Source: Thermoflexales bacterium (lineage in GTDB: Bacteria; Chloroflexota; Anaerolineae; B4-G1; DUEL01). Taken from it: 52,056 bases of DNA. The stretch covers positions 1-52,056 of the forward strand of contig JACIWQ010000008.1 in NCBI GenBank assembly GCA_014360895.1. Direction: 5' to 3'. A program made the position numbers and the translations under genes. This document shows, piece after piece, positions 38,382 through 46,888 of the stretch. The notes below the pieces were generated by a model. That model did no database searches, was not told the origin of the DNA, and saw only the letters and a list, made by a program, of their open reading frames with translations. The stretch's first letter is position 1. Each line of letters opens with the position of its first letter.

Positions 38382-38808
38382 GATTTCCGCGGGCGGTGTC
38401 GTCTTCCGGCGGACGGAAGCCGGAGAGGTGGAGGTGGCCCTGGTCGCCACCCCGGGCGGCCGCTGGGCGCTCCCCAAGGGGCTGGTGGAGAAAGGGGAAT
38501 CGCTGGAGGCGACGGCCCTCCGGGAGGTCCAGGAGGAGACCGGCCTGGAGGCGGAGATTGTGGGGCGGCTGGACCCGATTGAGTACTGGTACTGGTGGGA
38601 GGAGGAAGGCCAGAAAGTCCGCCATCACAAAAAGGTCTACTTCTTCCTGATGGCCTGCCGGGGCGGCGACGTGGCCCGCCACGACCGGGAGGTGGAGGAG
38701 GTCCGCTGGTTCCCTATAGACGAGGCGGTCCGTCAGGCCGCCCACCGGACAGAGCGGCAGGTCCTCCAGCAGGCGGCGGAGAGGATGGGAGCAAACGCCC
38801 GACCGTGA
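38350..38808 (+). CDS. Nudix hydrolase
   Basis: The 152-residue protein has a complete Nudix box, G-LVEKG-E-SLEATAL-REV-Q-EE-T-GL, at about residues 44-66, preceded by ISAGGVVFRR and RWALPK. The EYWYWWEEEGQKVRHHKKVY and DREVEEVRWFPIDEA stretches are seen in diadenosine-polyphosphate and (deoxy)nucleotide Nudix enzymes of Chloroflexota and Actinobacteria; the exact substrate is unknown. It is embedded between resB and ccsA with a 32-bp overlap at the front. Its stop codon lies in the loop of the hairpin at 38797-38818. Confidence 0.9.
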   Translation: MSSEGRKTRFEISAGGVVFRRTEAGEVEVALVATPGGRWALPKGLVEKGESLEATALREVQEETGLEAEIVGRLDPIEYWYWWEEEGQKVRHHKKVYFFLMACRGGDVARHDREVEEVRWFPIDEAVRQAAHRTERQVLQQAAERMGANARP

Positions 38809-38818
38809 ACGGTCGGGC
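38797..38818 (+). terminator. Hairpin containing the Nudix stop codon
   Basis: GCCCGACCG, loop TGAA, CGGTCGGGC: a perfect 9-bp stem with the TGA in the loop. There is no T-run, so it may attenuate or stabilise the mRNA ahead of ccsA rather than end transcription. Confidence 0.5.
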
Positions 38819-38856
38819 TCAGGTTGCCAAGCCCTTCGGGCTGTAGAAATAGCGCA

Positions 38857-39636
38857 ATGTTCACCATTGGGTACGGATTTCTCTGGGTCGCCCTCATCTT
38901 CTACGCCCTGGAGCGGCGGACGGGGCGGCGCTGGCCACGATGGGCCGCCGTCGGCCTGAGCGCTATCGCCTGGGGGCTGTGGACAGTGGGCCTGGTCGGG
39001 CGGGGGCAGGCATCCGGCCACTGGCCCATGAGCACCCGCTACGAATTCGGGCTGGCCTTCGTCTGGGCCCTGCTGGGCCTCCACTTGCTGGCGACGGCCG
39101 ACCTCCCCCGCGCGGGGGGAGGCGGGCTGTTGGTGACCCTCGCCCTGGCCACCTGGCTCCTCACCCGCCCCGCCGGGGAGCGGGTAGCGGCCCCGTTGCT
39201 CCCCGTCCTGCGCTCCGTCTGGTTTCCGCTGCACACCCTTTCTGCCGCCCTGGCCTACGGCCTCTTCGGCGTCGCCGCCGGGCTGGGCCTGACCGCGCTG
39301 GCGGAGAGGGAGGAGGGCGTCCAGAAACCGCTGCGGGAGCGCATGGAGCGCGCCGCCGACTGGGGCTTCCTCTGGCTGACGCTCAGTATGCTCCTGGGCG
39401 GCATCTGGGCCCGCTTCGCCTGGGGCCGCCCCTGGGGCTGGGACCCCAAAGAGACTTGGACGCTGGTGGTGTGGCTGCTCTATCTCCTCCCGCTCCACCT
39501 GCGCCCGCTATCCGCCTGGCGGGGCCGGCGACAGATCGCCCTGGTCCTCCTGAGCTTCGCCGGGGTGCTCTTCCTCTGGCTGGGCGTCTCCTGGGTGGTG
39601 CGGGTGGGCCGCCTGGAAAGCCTGCACGGCTTCTGA
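38857..39636 (+). CDS. ccsA: CcsA/ResC-type heme-handling cytochrome c assembly protein
   Basis: The 259-residue multi-span protein carries the tryptophan-rich WWD signature WGRPWGWDPKETW at 189-201. The two flanking heme-ligand histidines are in VWFPLHTLSAALAYGLFG and YLLPLHLRPL. About eight membrane helices are predicted. It presents heme on the outer face for ResB-assisted ligation, so the pair with resB forms System II. The start at 38857 is the ATG just before FTIGYGFLWVALIFYALE. A Nudix gene separates the two partners. Confidence 0.88.
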   Translation: MFTIGYGFLWVALIFYALERRTGRRWPRWAAVGLSAIAWGLWTVGLVGRGQASGHWPMSTRYEFGLAFVWALLGLHLLATADLPRAGGGGLLVTLALATWLLTRPAGERVAAPLLPVLRSVWFPLHTLSAALAYGLFGVAAGLGLTALAEREEGVQKPLRERMERAADWGFLWLTLSMLLGGIWARFAWGRPWGWDPKETWTLVVWLLYLLPLHLRPLSAWRGRRQIALVLLSFAGVLFLWLGVSWVVRVGRLESLHGF

Positions 39637-39663
39637 CCGGTTCGCCGAATCCCCTTTTCGTGC

Positions 39664-39669
39664 TATAAT
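39664..39669 (+). promoter_or_regulatory. Extended -10 box of the M28 peptidase gene
   Basis: TGC-TATAAT with a weak TTCGCC at 39641-39646 (17 bp). The leader to the ATG at 39743 is about 65 nt, and AGGAG is at 39731. Confidence 0.55.
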
Positions 39670-39742
39670 AGACGCCGGTAGGGACGAGACTCCTCTCTCC
39701 CGCTGCCAAACGGAGCGGAATCTCCCACCATAGGAGAAATCT

Positions 39743-40927
39743 ATGCCCGCGATGGACCACATCCGCTATCTGGCCGAGACCATCGGCCCGCGCGGCTCCA
39801 CCACTCCACAGGAGGCCGAGGCGGCCCGCTACGCCGCCCGGGTCCTGCAAGACCTGGGGCTGGAGCCGGTAACCGAGCCGTTTACCAGCGCCCGCTCCGC
39901 CTGGTACCCCTATGTCCTCTTCACCGGGCTGGCCCTCCTGGCCGAGGTTCTCTTCTGGGCCGCCGGACGAACCGGCGCAATGGTCGCGGCCGTGCTGACG
40001 GCGGTGGCGCTGGCCTCGGTGCTCCTGGAACTGGCCTTCCGCTCCAACCCCATCCGCTGGTTGCTCCCGAAGGGTCGCAGCCAGAATGTCTGGGCTCGCC
40101 GGCTCCCCTCCGGCGAGGTGCGCCGGAATGTCGTCGTTATGGGCCATCTGGACACCCATCGCACCCCGCTGGCCTTCTCCACCGACCGCTGGGTGCGCCT
40201 CTTCAGCCGACTGGTGCCCATCGGCCTGGCCTCCGCTGTCGCCCTGCTGGTGCTCTTCATCCTCGGCGCGGCCGTACCGGGCCCGGGCCTGCTCTGGCAG
40301 CTCCTCTCCCTGCCCTTCGCACTGGTCGTCCTGGGCGTCTTTCTCATCACCATCCAGGCCGACTTCTCCCCGTACACTGCCGGGGCCAACGACAACGCCA
40401 CCGGCGCGGGCATCGTCCTCAGCCTGGCAGAGCGGCTGAGCTGGGAGCCGCTGGCCCGAACCGCCGTCTGGCTGGTCCTCTCCGGCTGCGAGGAGGTGGG
40501 CTGCTACGGCGCGGAGGACTTCGCCCGCCGCCACAGGAGCGAACTGGGGGACGCGGTCTGGATCACGCTGGATAGCGTGGGCGGGGCCCATTCCAGCCCG
40601 GCCTACTTGACCTACGAGACCTTCCTGCTCACCGTCCCCAGCGACCCCCAACTGCTGGCGCTGGCGGAGCGCATCGCGGCCCGTCATCCCGAATGGGACG
40701 CCCACCCCCACCACTTCCGGGGCGCCTACACCGAGGGGAGCATCGCCGCCAAATACAGCTTCCGCGTCCTCACCTTCACCAGCCACCGCCGGGACGGCGT
40801 CCTCCCCGAATGGCACCGCCCCACCGACACCGTGGACCACCTGGACCCGAAAGTGGTGGAGCACACCGAGGCGTTTGTGTGGGAGTTGCTGCAGGAATTG
40901 GACCAGGAGATAGCGGAACGCGGATGA
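39743..40927 (+). CDS. M28-family zinc aminopeptidase with internal membrane helices
   Basis: The 394-residue protein has all M28 metal ligands: His135 and Asp137 in GHLDTH, Asp217 in GANDNATG, Glu250/Glu251 in SGCEEVGCYG, Asp in TLDSVGG and the C-terminal His in EWHRPTDTVDHLDP. Unusually, two hydrophobic hairpins interrupt it, at about 52-92 (WYPYVLFTGLALLAEVLFWA, MVAAVLTAVALASVLLELAF) and at 155-205, the second between the first and second ligand motifs, so the catalytic domain is tied to the membrane. It is transcribed from its own promoter. Confidence 0.85.
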   Translation: MPAMDHIRYLAETIGPRGSTTPQEAEAARYAARVLQDLGLEPVTEPFTSARSAWYPYVLFTGLALLAEVLFWAAGRTGAMVAAVLTAVALASVLLELAFRSNPIRWLLPKGRSQNVWARRLPSGEVRRNVVVMGHLDTHRTPLAFSTDRWVRLFSRLVPIGLASAVALLVLFILGAAVPGPGLLWQLLSLPFALVVLGVFLITIQADFSPYTAGANDNATGAGIVLSLAERLSWEPLARTAVWLVLSGCEEVGCYGAEDFARRHRSELGDAVWITLDSVGGAHSSPAYLTYETFLLTVPSDPQLLALAERIAARHPEWDAHPHHFRGAYTEGSIAAKYSFRVLTFTSHRRDGVLPEWHRPTDTVDHLDPKVVEHTEAFVWELLQELDQEIAERG

Positions 40928-40939
40928 ACGGGATTCTTT

Positions 40940-41068
40940 TTGAAAACCACGAAGGACGCAAAGGACACAAAGGTTTTCAGTTCCTTGAAATATCCCTTTG
41001 CGCCCTTTGTGTGCCCTTTGCGACCGTTGTGGCAAAAACCTCTGCGCTCTCGGCACCTCTGCGGTGAA
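40940..41068. repeat. Inverted 9-bp-periodic repeat region
   Basis: The left part AACCACGAAGGACGCAAAGG, then ACACAAAGG, pairs imperfectly with CCTTTGCGCCCTTTGTGTGC and further CTTTGCG/CTCTGCG units. It fills the gap before the acyl-CoA ligase gene. Confidence 0.75.
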
Positions 41069-41079
41069 TTGGAGAATAG

Positions 41080-43191
41080 ATGTCCGCTCAAACAAATCAT
41101 CGGTTAGACCCTTTCTTCCGCCCTTCCTCCGTCGCCGTCATCGGCGCGTCGCGGGACCCGGAAAAACTGGGGTACGCGGTGCTGGCGAACCTGAAGAATG
41201 GCGGCTTCCCCGGCGCGCTCTACCCGGTCAACCCCAAGGCCGAAGAGATTCTGGGCCTGCGGGCCTACCCCACCGTCCTGGACATCCCCGGCCCGGTGGA
41301 CCTGGCGGTCCTCGTCATCCCGTACCCGCTGGTCCCGGCCGCGCTGGAGCAATGCGGGCAGAAAGGGGTACCGGCGGCCGTCGTCATCAGCGCGGGGTTC
41401 CGGGAAGCGGGCCGGGAGGGGCTGGAGCGGGAACTGGAGGTCGTCAACATCGCCCGCCGCCACGGCATCCGCCTCATCGGCCCCAACTGCCTGGGCGTCA
41501 TAGACACCGACACCCCCCTCAACGCCACCTTCGCCGCCGGGATGCCCCCGGGCGGCCCCATCGCCTTCATGTCCCAGTCGGGCGCGCTGGGGACCGCCGT
41601 CCTGGATATGGCCCTGGCCGGACGTATCGGCTTCTCCCGCTTCGTCAGCCTGGGCAACAAGGCCGACGTCAACGAGGTGGACCTGCTGGAGGCCTGGGAG
41701 GACGACCCCGGCGCCAAGGTCATCCTGGCCTACATTGAGGGACTGCCGGACGGCCAGAAATTTATGGAGGTGGCCCGACGGGTCACCCGGAAGAAGCCGG
41801 TGGTGGCGGTCAAATCCGGCGTCACCCGCTCCGGCGCGCGGGCGGTCTCCTCCCATACCGGGAGCCTGGCCGGCTCCGAGGCCGCCTACCACGCCGCGTT
41901 CCGGCAGGCCGGCGTCATCCGGGCCGAGTCTATGGAGCATCTCTTTGACCTGGCCCTGGCCTTCGCCTACCAGCCCCTGCCCCGGGGCGACCGCATCGCC
42001 ATCGTCACCAACGCCGGGGGGCCGGGCATCCTGGCCACCGACGCGCTGGAGCACGCCGGGCTCCAACTGGCCCGCCTGAAGCCCGAGACCGTCCAGGCCC
42101 TCATGGCCGACCTCCCCAGCGCGGCCTCCGCCGCCAACCCCGTGGACGTCCTGGGGGACGCCCTGGCCGACCGCTACGAGCACGCGCTGCGGCTGGTGCT
42201 GGCGGACCCCGGCGTGGACGGCGTCATCGTCATCGTCACCCCCCAGGCGATGACCCAGATTGAAGAGACGGCCCACGTCGTCGGCCGCGTGGCGCGGGAG
42301 ACGGATAAGCCGGTCCTGAGCTGCTTTATGGGCGAATCCCGCATTGCGGCCGGCATCGCCATCCTTCAGCAGTACAGCATCCCCAACTACCCCTTCCCGG
42401 AACGGGCCGCCGCCGCGCTGGCCGCGATGGTCCGCTACGGGCGGGAGCGGGAGCGCCCCACTTACACGCCCCGCCAGTACGAGGTGGACCGGGCGGCGGT
42501 GCGGAAGGTGCTGGACGAGGCCCGCGCGCAGGGACGGGTGAGCATCGGCGACGCCGAGGCGCGCGCGATTCTGGAGGCCTACGGCTTCCCGCTGCCGCCC
42601 TCCCGCCTGGCCGCCACGCCGGAGGAGGCGATTGCCGCCGCCGAGGAGATGGGCTACCCCGTCGTCCTCAAAATTGCCTCGCCGGACATCCTGCACAAGA
42701 CCGACGTCGGCGGCGTCCGGCTGAACCTGCGCTCCCCCGCCGACGTCCGGGACGCCTTTGACCTCATCGTCTACCGGGCCACCCGCTATGTCCCTGGCGC
42801 GCGCATCTGGGGGTGTCAGGTACAGAAGATGGTGCCGCCGGGGCGGGAGGTCCTGATCGGGATGAGCCGCGACCCCCAGTTCGGCCCGCTGGTCGCCTTC
42901 GGCCTGGGCGGTATCTACGTGGAGGCCCTGAAAGACGTCGTCTTCCGGGTGGCCCCCTTCGGGCCGGAGGAGGCGGCGGAGATGGTCCGGGAGATTCGCT
43001 CCTACCCGCTGCTGGAGGGCGTCCGGGGCGAACCGCCCGCCGACCACGCCGCAATGGTGGACGCCCTCTGTCGGGTGAGCCAGTTGGTCACCGACTTCCC
43101 GGAGATTGTGGAACTGGACATCAACCCCCTGGTCGTCTACGAGGAGGGCCGGGGGGCCGTGGCCCTGGATATGCGGCTGGTGCTGGGATGA
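41080..43191 (+). CDS. ADP-forming acetate/acyl-CoA ligase, fused alpha-beta chain
   Basis: The 703-residue protein contains, in order, the CoA-binding domain (SVAVIGASRDPEKLGYAVLA), the succinyl-CoA synthetase-like ligase domain (LIGPNCLGVID, SQSGALGTAVLD), the phospho-His259 in SSHTGSLAG, and from about 480 the ATP-grasp beta part (GYPVVLKIASPDILHKTDVG, GLGGIYVEALKDVVFRVAPF, ELDINPLVV). It makes ATP from ADP and acyl-CoA while releasing the acid, as in anaerobic fermenters; acetate or a branched acid is likely. The DRTGG-domain gene follows 47 bp downstream and probably works with it. Confidence 0.92.
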   Translation: MSAQTNHRLDPFFRPSSVAVIGASRDPEKLGYAVLANLKNGGFPGALYPVNPKAEEILGLRAYPTVLDIPGPVDLAVLVIPYPLVPAALEQCGQKGVPAAVVISAGFREAGREGLERELEVVNIARRHGIRLIGPNCLGVIDTDTPLNATFAAGMPPGGPIAFMSQSGALGTAVLDMALAGRIGFSRFVSLGNKADVNEVDLLEAWEDDPGAKVILAYIEGLPDGQKFMEVARRVTRKKPVVAVKSGVTRSGARAVSSHTGSLAGSEAAYHAAFRQAGVIRAESMEHLFDLALAFAYQPLPRGDRIAIVTNAGGPGILATDALEHAGLQLARLKPETVQALMADLPSAASAANPVDVLGDALADRYEHALRLVLADPGVDGVIVIVTPQAMTQIEETAHVVGRVARETDKPVLSCFMGESRIAAGIAILQQYSIPNYPFPERAAAALAAMVRYGRERERPTYTPRQYEVDRAAVRKVLDEARAQGRVSIGDAEARAILEAYGFPLPPSRLAATPEEAIAAAEEMGYPVVLKIASPDILHKTDVGGVRLNLRSPADVRDAFDLIVYRATRYVPGARIWGCQVQKMVPPGREVLIGMSRDPQFGPLVAFGLGGIYVEALKDVVFRVAPFGPEEAAEMVREIRSYPLLEGVRGEPPADHAAMVDALCRVSQLVTDFPEIVELDINPLVVYEEGRGAVALDMRLVLG

Positions 43192-43238
43192 ACTCTCCCT
43201 CATCCCTGGAGGGGTGAGGATGTGAAAGGAGCATGCGC

Positions 43239-44330
43239 ATGAAGACCCTGTATATTCCCTCTCTCCAGAGTTTCTCGGGCAAGACGGCCGTCTGCCTGGC
43301 GCTGGGCCGACGGCTGCAGCAGGACGGATACCGGGTGGGCTACTTCAAGCCCCTCTCCACCCAGGCCTGGGAGCCGATCCCGGGCCAGTCCCCCGACGAG
43401 GACGCCGACTTCGTCCGGCGGGTGCTGGGCCTGGAGATGCCGACGGAGGCGCTGGTCGGCGTCCGCCTGACCCCCTCCATCCTGCGGGATACCCTATGTG
43501 GCTGCCTGGGACGGGACCTCCTGGCGGAGGTCCGCGCGGGGTATGAACGGGCCGCCGCTGGTCGGGACGTCGTGCTGGTGGAGGGCGGGGCCTCCCTGCG
43601 GGAGGGCGTCGGCATCGGGCTGGGGCCCGCCGAGGTCGCCGACGCGCTGGACGCGGCGGTCCTGGCCGTCATCCCCTTCTACAACGAGATGAATCTGGTG
43701 GACGATTGCGCGGTGGCCCAACTGCGCCTGGGCGGGCGACTCCTGGGCGTGCTGGTGAACGGGGTGCCCCGGGAGTCCCGGCCCTTTGTCCAGGAGACGG
43801 CCCGTCCGTGCCTGGAAGGGCGGGGCATCCGGGTGCTGGGGGTACTCCCCCGGGAGGAGCGGCTGCGGGCCATCAGCGTGGGCGAACTGGCCCAGGTGCT
43901 GGGCGCGGAGTTCCTCACCCTGCCGGAGCGGCGCGACGTCCTGGTGGAGAATCTGGTGGTGGGCGCGATGGGGGTAGACCAGGCCCTGCCGCGCATCCGG
44001 CGCATCCCCGCCCCCAAAGCTGTCATCACCGGCGGCGACCGGGCCGACATCCAGTGGGCCGCGCTGGAGACCTCTGTCTCCTGCCTGGTCCTCACCGGCC
44101 ACTTGCGCCCCCAGCCGGAGGTTCTCCGCCGGGCCGAAGAACTGGGCATTCCCGTCCTCCTGGCCCGCCAGAACACGATGGAGACGGTGGAGGCGATAGA
44201 GCGGGTCTTCGGCAAGACCCGGCTGGCCCAGCCGGAGAAACTGGCCCGCTTTGAGGCCCTGATGGCGGAGCATTTTGACTACGTCCGGCTGTATCAGGCA
44301 CTGGGGCTGGTGTCATCTGCCACAAATTAA
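43239..44330 (+). CDS. BioD-like/DRTGG-domain protein (phosphotransacetylase N-terminal type)
   Basis: The 363-residue protein has a dethiobiotin-synthetase-like P-loop domain (IPSLQSFSGKTAVCLALGRR, GYRVGYFKPLST, DVVLVEGGASLREGVGIGLG) and from about 215 a DRTGG domain (LENLVVGAMGVDQALPRI and AVITGGDRADIQWAAL). This is the N-terminal part of long bacterial Pta enzymes without the catalytic C-terminus. It often lies beside ADP-forming acyl-CoA ligases and is suspected to regulate acetate/acetyl-CoA flux. AAAGGAG seven bases upstream selects the ATG at 43239 over 43233. Confidence 0.85.
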   Translation: MKTLYIPSLQSFSGKTAVCLALGRRLQQDGYRVGYFKPLSTQAWEPIPGQSPDEDADFVRRVLGLEMPTEALVGVRLTPSILRDTLCGCLGRDLLAEVRAGYERAAAGRDVVLVEGGASLREGVGIGLGPAEVADALDAAVLAVIPFYNEMNLVDDCAVAQLRLGGRLLGVLVNGVPRESRPFVQETARPCLEGRGIRVLGVLPREERLRAISVGELAQVLGAEFLTLPERRDVLVENLVVGAMGVDQALPRIRRIPAPKAVITGGDRADIQWAALETSVSCLVLTGHLRPQPEVLRRAEELGIPVLLARQNTMETVEAIERVFGKTRLAQPEKLARFEALMAEHFDYVRLYQALGLVSSATN

Positions 44331-44332
44331 CC

Positions 44333-44458
44333 GCAGAGGGCGCAGAGAACGCAGAGAAAGACAAAACCTCTGCGCCCTCCGCGTCTCTGCGGTGAGAACA
44401 CAAACCGCAAAGGGCGCAAAGAACGCAGAGAATCTGTGAATCTGCGGTGAAGAAACGA
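44333..44458. repeat. Tandem 9-bp and palindromic repeat region (CGCAGAGAA units)
   Basis: CGCAGAGGG, CGCAGAGAA, CGCAGAGAA face the inverse CTCTGCGCCCTCCGCGTCTC, and then CGCAAAGGG, CGCAAAGAA, CGCAGAGAA repeats. The region fills the gap between the DRTGG and M20 genes and can fold into a long hairpin. Confidence 0.85.
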
Positions 44459-44471
44459 TTTCGGAGGAACA

Positions 44472-45602
44472 ATGTCCGACTTCCTTGACTTCTTCGCCCG
44501 CCAGGCCGATGCCGCGCTGGACCTCCTCCGCCAACTGGTGGAGATGGAGTCCCCCAGCACCGACAAGGCCGCCGTGGACCGGGTCGTCCGCTTCGTGGCC
44601 GAACGGGCCCGCGCGGCCGGCGCTACGGTGACGGTCGTCCCCCAGGAGCGCTGGGGCGACCATCTCCTGGCCCGCTGGGGCGAAGGCGCGGGCGGCTTCC
44701 TCCTCCTCTGCCACCTGGATACCGTCTGGCCGGTGGGGACGCTGGCGGAGCGGCCCTGGCGGGTGGAGGGGGAGCGGGCCTTCGGCCTCGGCGTCTACGA
44801 CGACAAGGCCAGCGCCGCGATTATCCTGACCGCGCTGGAAGGGCTCCAGGCCCTGGGCCTCCCCCCTCGGTATCCGGTGACCGTCCTTTTCAACTCCGAC
44901 GAGGAGGTCGGAAGCCCCTCCTCCCGCTCGCTCATAGAGGCGGAGGCCGCCCGGGCGCGGGTCGTCTTCTGCATAGAGCCCGCCCGACCGGACGGCGCGC
45001 TGAAGGTGTGGCGCAAAGGGACGGGCCGGTACACCGTCACCGCGCTGGGCCGGGCCGCCCACGCCGGCGCCGACCACGAGAAGGGCATCAACGCGATAGA
45101 GGAACTGGCCCACCAGGTCCTGCGCCTGCAGAAGATGACCGACTATGGGGCCGGCACCACCGTCAACGTGGGCCGGATAGAGGGCGGCACCCGCGCCAAC
45201 ATCGTCCCCGACCGCGCGCAGGTCCGGGTGGATGTGCGGGTGAAGACGATGACGGAGTGGGAGCGGATTTCGGCGGCCATTGAGGCGCTCCAGCCGGTCC
45301 TTCCCGGCGCGCGGCTGATCGTGGAGGGCGGGATGAGCCGGCCGCCGATGGAGGCCTCCCCGGTCACCCTGGAGCCCTTCCGGCGGGCGCAGGAGATTGC
45401 CGCCGGTCTGGGCTTTATCCTCACCGCCGATGGCACCGGCGGCGCCTCGGATGCCAACTTCACCGCCGCCATGGGCGTCCCTACGCTGGACGGCCTGGGC
45501 GCGCTGGGCGACGGCGCCCACAGCGTGGACGAGCACGTCCTCATCCCCAGCCTGGCCGAACGGGCGGCCCTGCTGGCCGCGCTGCTGAGAGAGTGGTCAT
45601 GA
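44472..45602 (+). CDS. M20-family metallopeptidase (carboxypeptidase G2/ArgE-like)
   Basis: The 376-residue protein has the M20 dinuclear zinc site: LLCHLDTVWP, FGLGVYDDKASAAIIL with the bridging Asp, NSDEEVGSPSS with the catalytic Glu pair, FCIEPARPDGAL and the C-terminal GALGDGAHSVDEHV. The inserted dimerisation lid spans about 180-290 (GRYTVTALGRAAHAGADHEK). GVYDDK...SDEEVGS is closest to the carboxypeptidase G2-like branch, which removes terminal glutamate or similar acyl amino acids. Its stop overlaps the ATG of the transporter (ATGA), so the two are coupled: uptake or export plus hydrolysis of a peptide-like compound. Confidence 0.88.
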   Translation: MSDFLDFFARQADAALDLLRQLVEMESPSTDKAAVDRVVRFVAERARAAGATVTVVPQERWGDHLLARWGEGAGGFLLLCHLDTVWPVGTLAERPWRVEGERAFGLGVYDDKASAAIILTALEGLQALGLPPRYPVTVLFNSDEEVGSPSSRSLIEAEAARARVVFCIEPARPDGALKVWRKGTGRYTVTALGRAAHAGADHEKGINAIEELAHQVLRLQKMTDYGAGTTVNVGRIEGGTRANIVPDRAQVRVDVRVKTMTEWERISAAIEALQPVLPGARLIVEGGMSRPPMEASPVTLEPFRRAQEIAAGLGFILTADGTGGASDANFTAAMGVPTLDGLGALGDGAHSVDEHVLIPSLAERAALLAALLREWS

Positions 45603-46843
45603 CCCCCCGGGTTCGCTCCATCCTCATCACCGTCGCGATTGGCTACTTCGTCTGGACTCTGGGATACCGCATCTGGGAATCCACCTTCAACAACTTCGCG
45701 GTGGAAGAAATCGGCGTCAACGCTGCCCAGATAGGCCTCACCCACGCCCTCCGGGAGGTCCCCGGCCTGCTGGGCTTCCTGGCGGGATTCCTGGCCCTCC
45801 TGCTGACGGAGTTCCACCTGGCCCACCTCTCCCTGGCCCTGATGGGGGTGGGCATCTGGCTGACGGCGGGGGTGCACGGGTTCCCCGCGCTGGTGGCAGC
45901 GGCGTTCCTGATGAGCACCGGCTTCCACTTCTTCATGCCCGCCAACTCCTCCCTGGTCCTGATGACGGTGGGGCAGGAGGAGGCGCCGCGCGTCCTGGGA
46001 CGGTTGAACAGCCTGAGCGCGGCGGCGTCGGTTCTGGGCACCCTGCTCATCTTCGGGACGCTGGGCCGTTGGGGGTACCGGAGCCTGTTCCAGGTTGCCG
46101 GAATCGCGGTCGTCGCGTGCGCGCTGCTCCTCCTGTTCTTCCGCACCACCCCGGCTCCCGCCCGACAGGCGCGCCGCCCGGCTCCCCTGCGCCGCCGCTA
46201 CTGGCTCTACTACACCCTGAACGTCCTCTTCGGCAGCCGCCGCCACATCTTCACCACCTTCGCCGTCTACCTGCTGATTCGGGAGTACCGGGTGCCCGCC
46301 CAGGTCATCACCCTCCTCTACCTGCTCAACAGCCTGATGGGCACCTACCTGAACCAGTTTTTCGGACAGGTGGTCGCCCGTTTCGGCGAACGGTCGGTCC
46401 TCTCCGTCAACTTTGCCCTGCTGGCGTTGATTTTCATGGGCTACCTCTGGGTGCCTCAGATGCCCGCTCTGGCCGCGACCGTCTTTCCCATCCCGGCCCT
46501 TCGTCTGGGGTCGTGGCTCCTCTTCCCGGCCCTCTCCGCCACCCCCGCGCTGCTGATCCTGCTGGGCCTCTTCGTGGCCGATAACGTCCTCTTCAGCTTC
46601 TCCTTCGCGCTGGATTGCTACTTCCAGAAGATTGCGCTGGACCGGGGGGAAATCACGCCGAACGTCGCGCTGGGGCAGACGTTCAACCACATGGCGGCGG
46701 TGGTGATTCCGGTGGTGGGGGGATTGATCTGGGAGACGGTGGGGCCGCAGTACACCTTCCTGGCGGGCATCCTCATCGCGCTGGCCTGCCTGGGGCTCGT
46801 GCAGTGGATGCGGGTGCCCCGCCCGGCATTCTGCCCGGCGTAA
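45599..46843 (+). CDS. Major facilitator superfamily transporter
   Basis: The 414-residue protein has about 11-12 hydrophobic helices, with the MFS A-like loop after the second and a basic central loop (RTTPAPARQARRPAPLRRRY). Helix 1 contains YFVWTLGYRIWESTFNNFAV; the end is YTFLAGILIALACLGLVQWM. It matches uncharacterised Chloroflexota permeases; the substrate is unknown. It is translationally coupled to the M20 peptidase gene, so a peptide or acyl amino acid is plausible. A bidirectional terminator follows. Confidence 0.8.
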   Translation: MTPRVRSILITVAIGYFVWTLGYRIWESTFNNFAVEEIGVNAAQIGLTHALREVPGLLGFLAGFLALLLTEFHLAHLSLALMGVGIWLTAGVHGFPALVAAAFLMSTGFHFFMPANSSLVLMTVGQEEAPRVLGRLNSLSAAASVLGTLLIFGTLGRWGYRSLFQVAGIAVVACALLLLFFRTTPAPARQARRPAPLRRRYWLYYTLNVLFGSRRHIFTTFAVYLLIREYRVPAQVITLLYLLNSLMGTYLNQFFGQVVARFGERSVLSVNFALLALIFMGYLWVPQMPALAATVFPIPALRLGSWLLFPALSATPALLILLGLFVADNVLFSFSFALDCYFQKIALDRGEITPNVALGQTFNHMAAVVIPVVGGLIWETVGPQYTFLAGILIALACLGLVQWMRVPRPAFCPA

Positions 46844-46848
46844 AAGCG

Positions 46849-46882
46849 ACGTGCCAGGCACTTTTGGAAGTGCCTGGCACGT
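46849..46882. terminator. Bidirectional terminator (GTGCCAGGC family)
   Basis: ACGTGCCAGGCACTT, loop TTGG and AAGTGCCTGGCACGT form a perfect 15-bp stem between the MFS gene (+) and fmt (-). Confidence 0.85.
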
Positions 46883-46888
46883 TACCTG

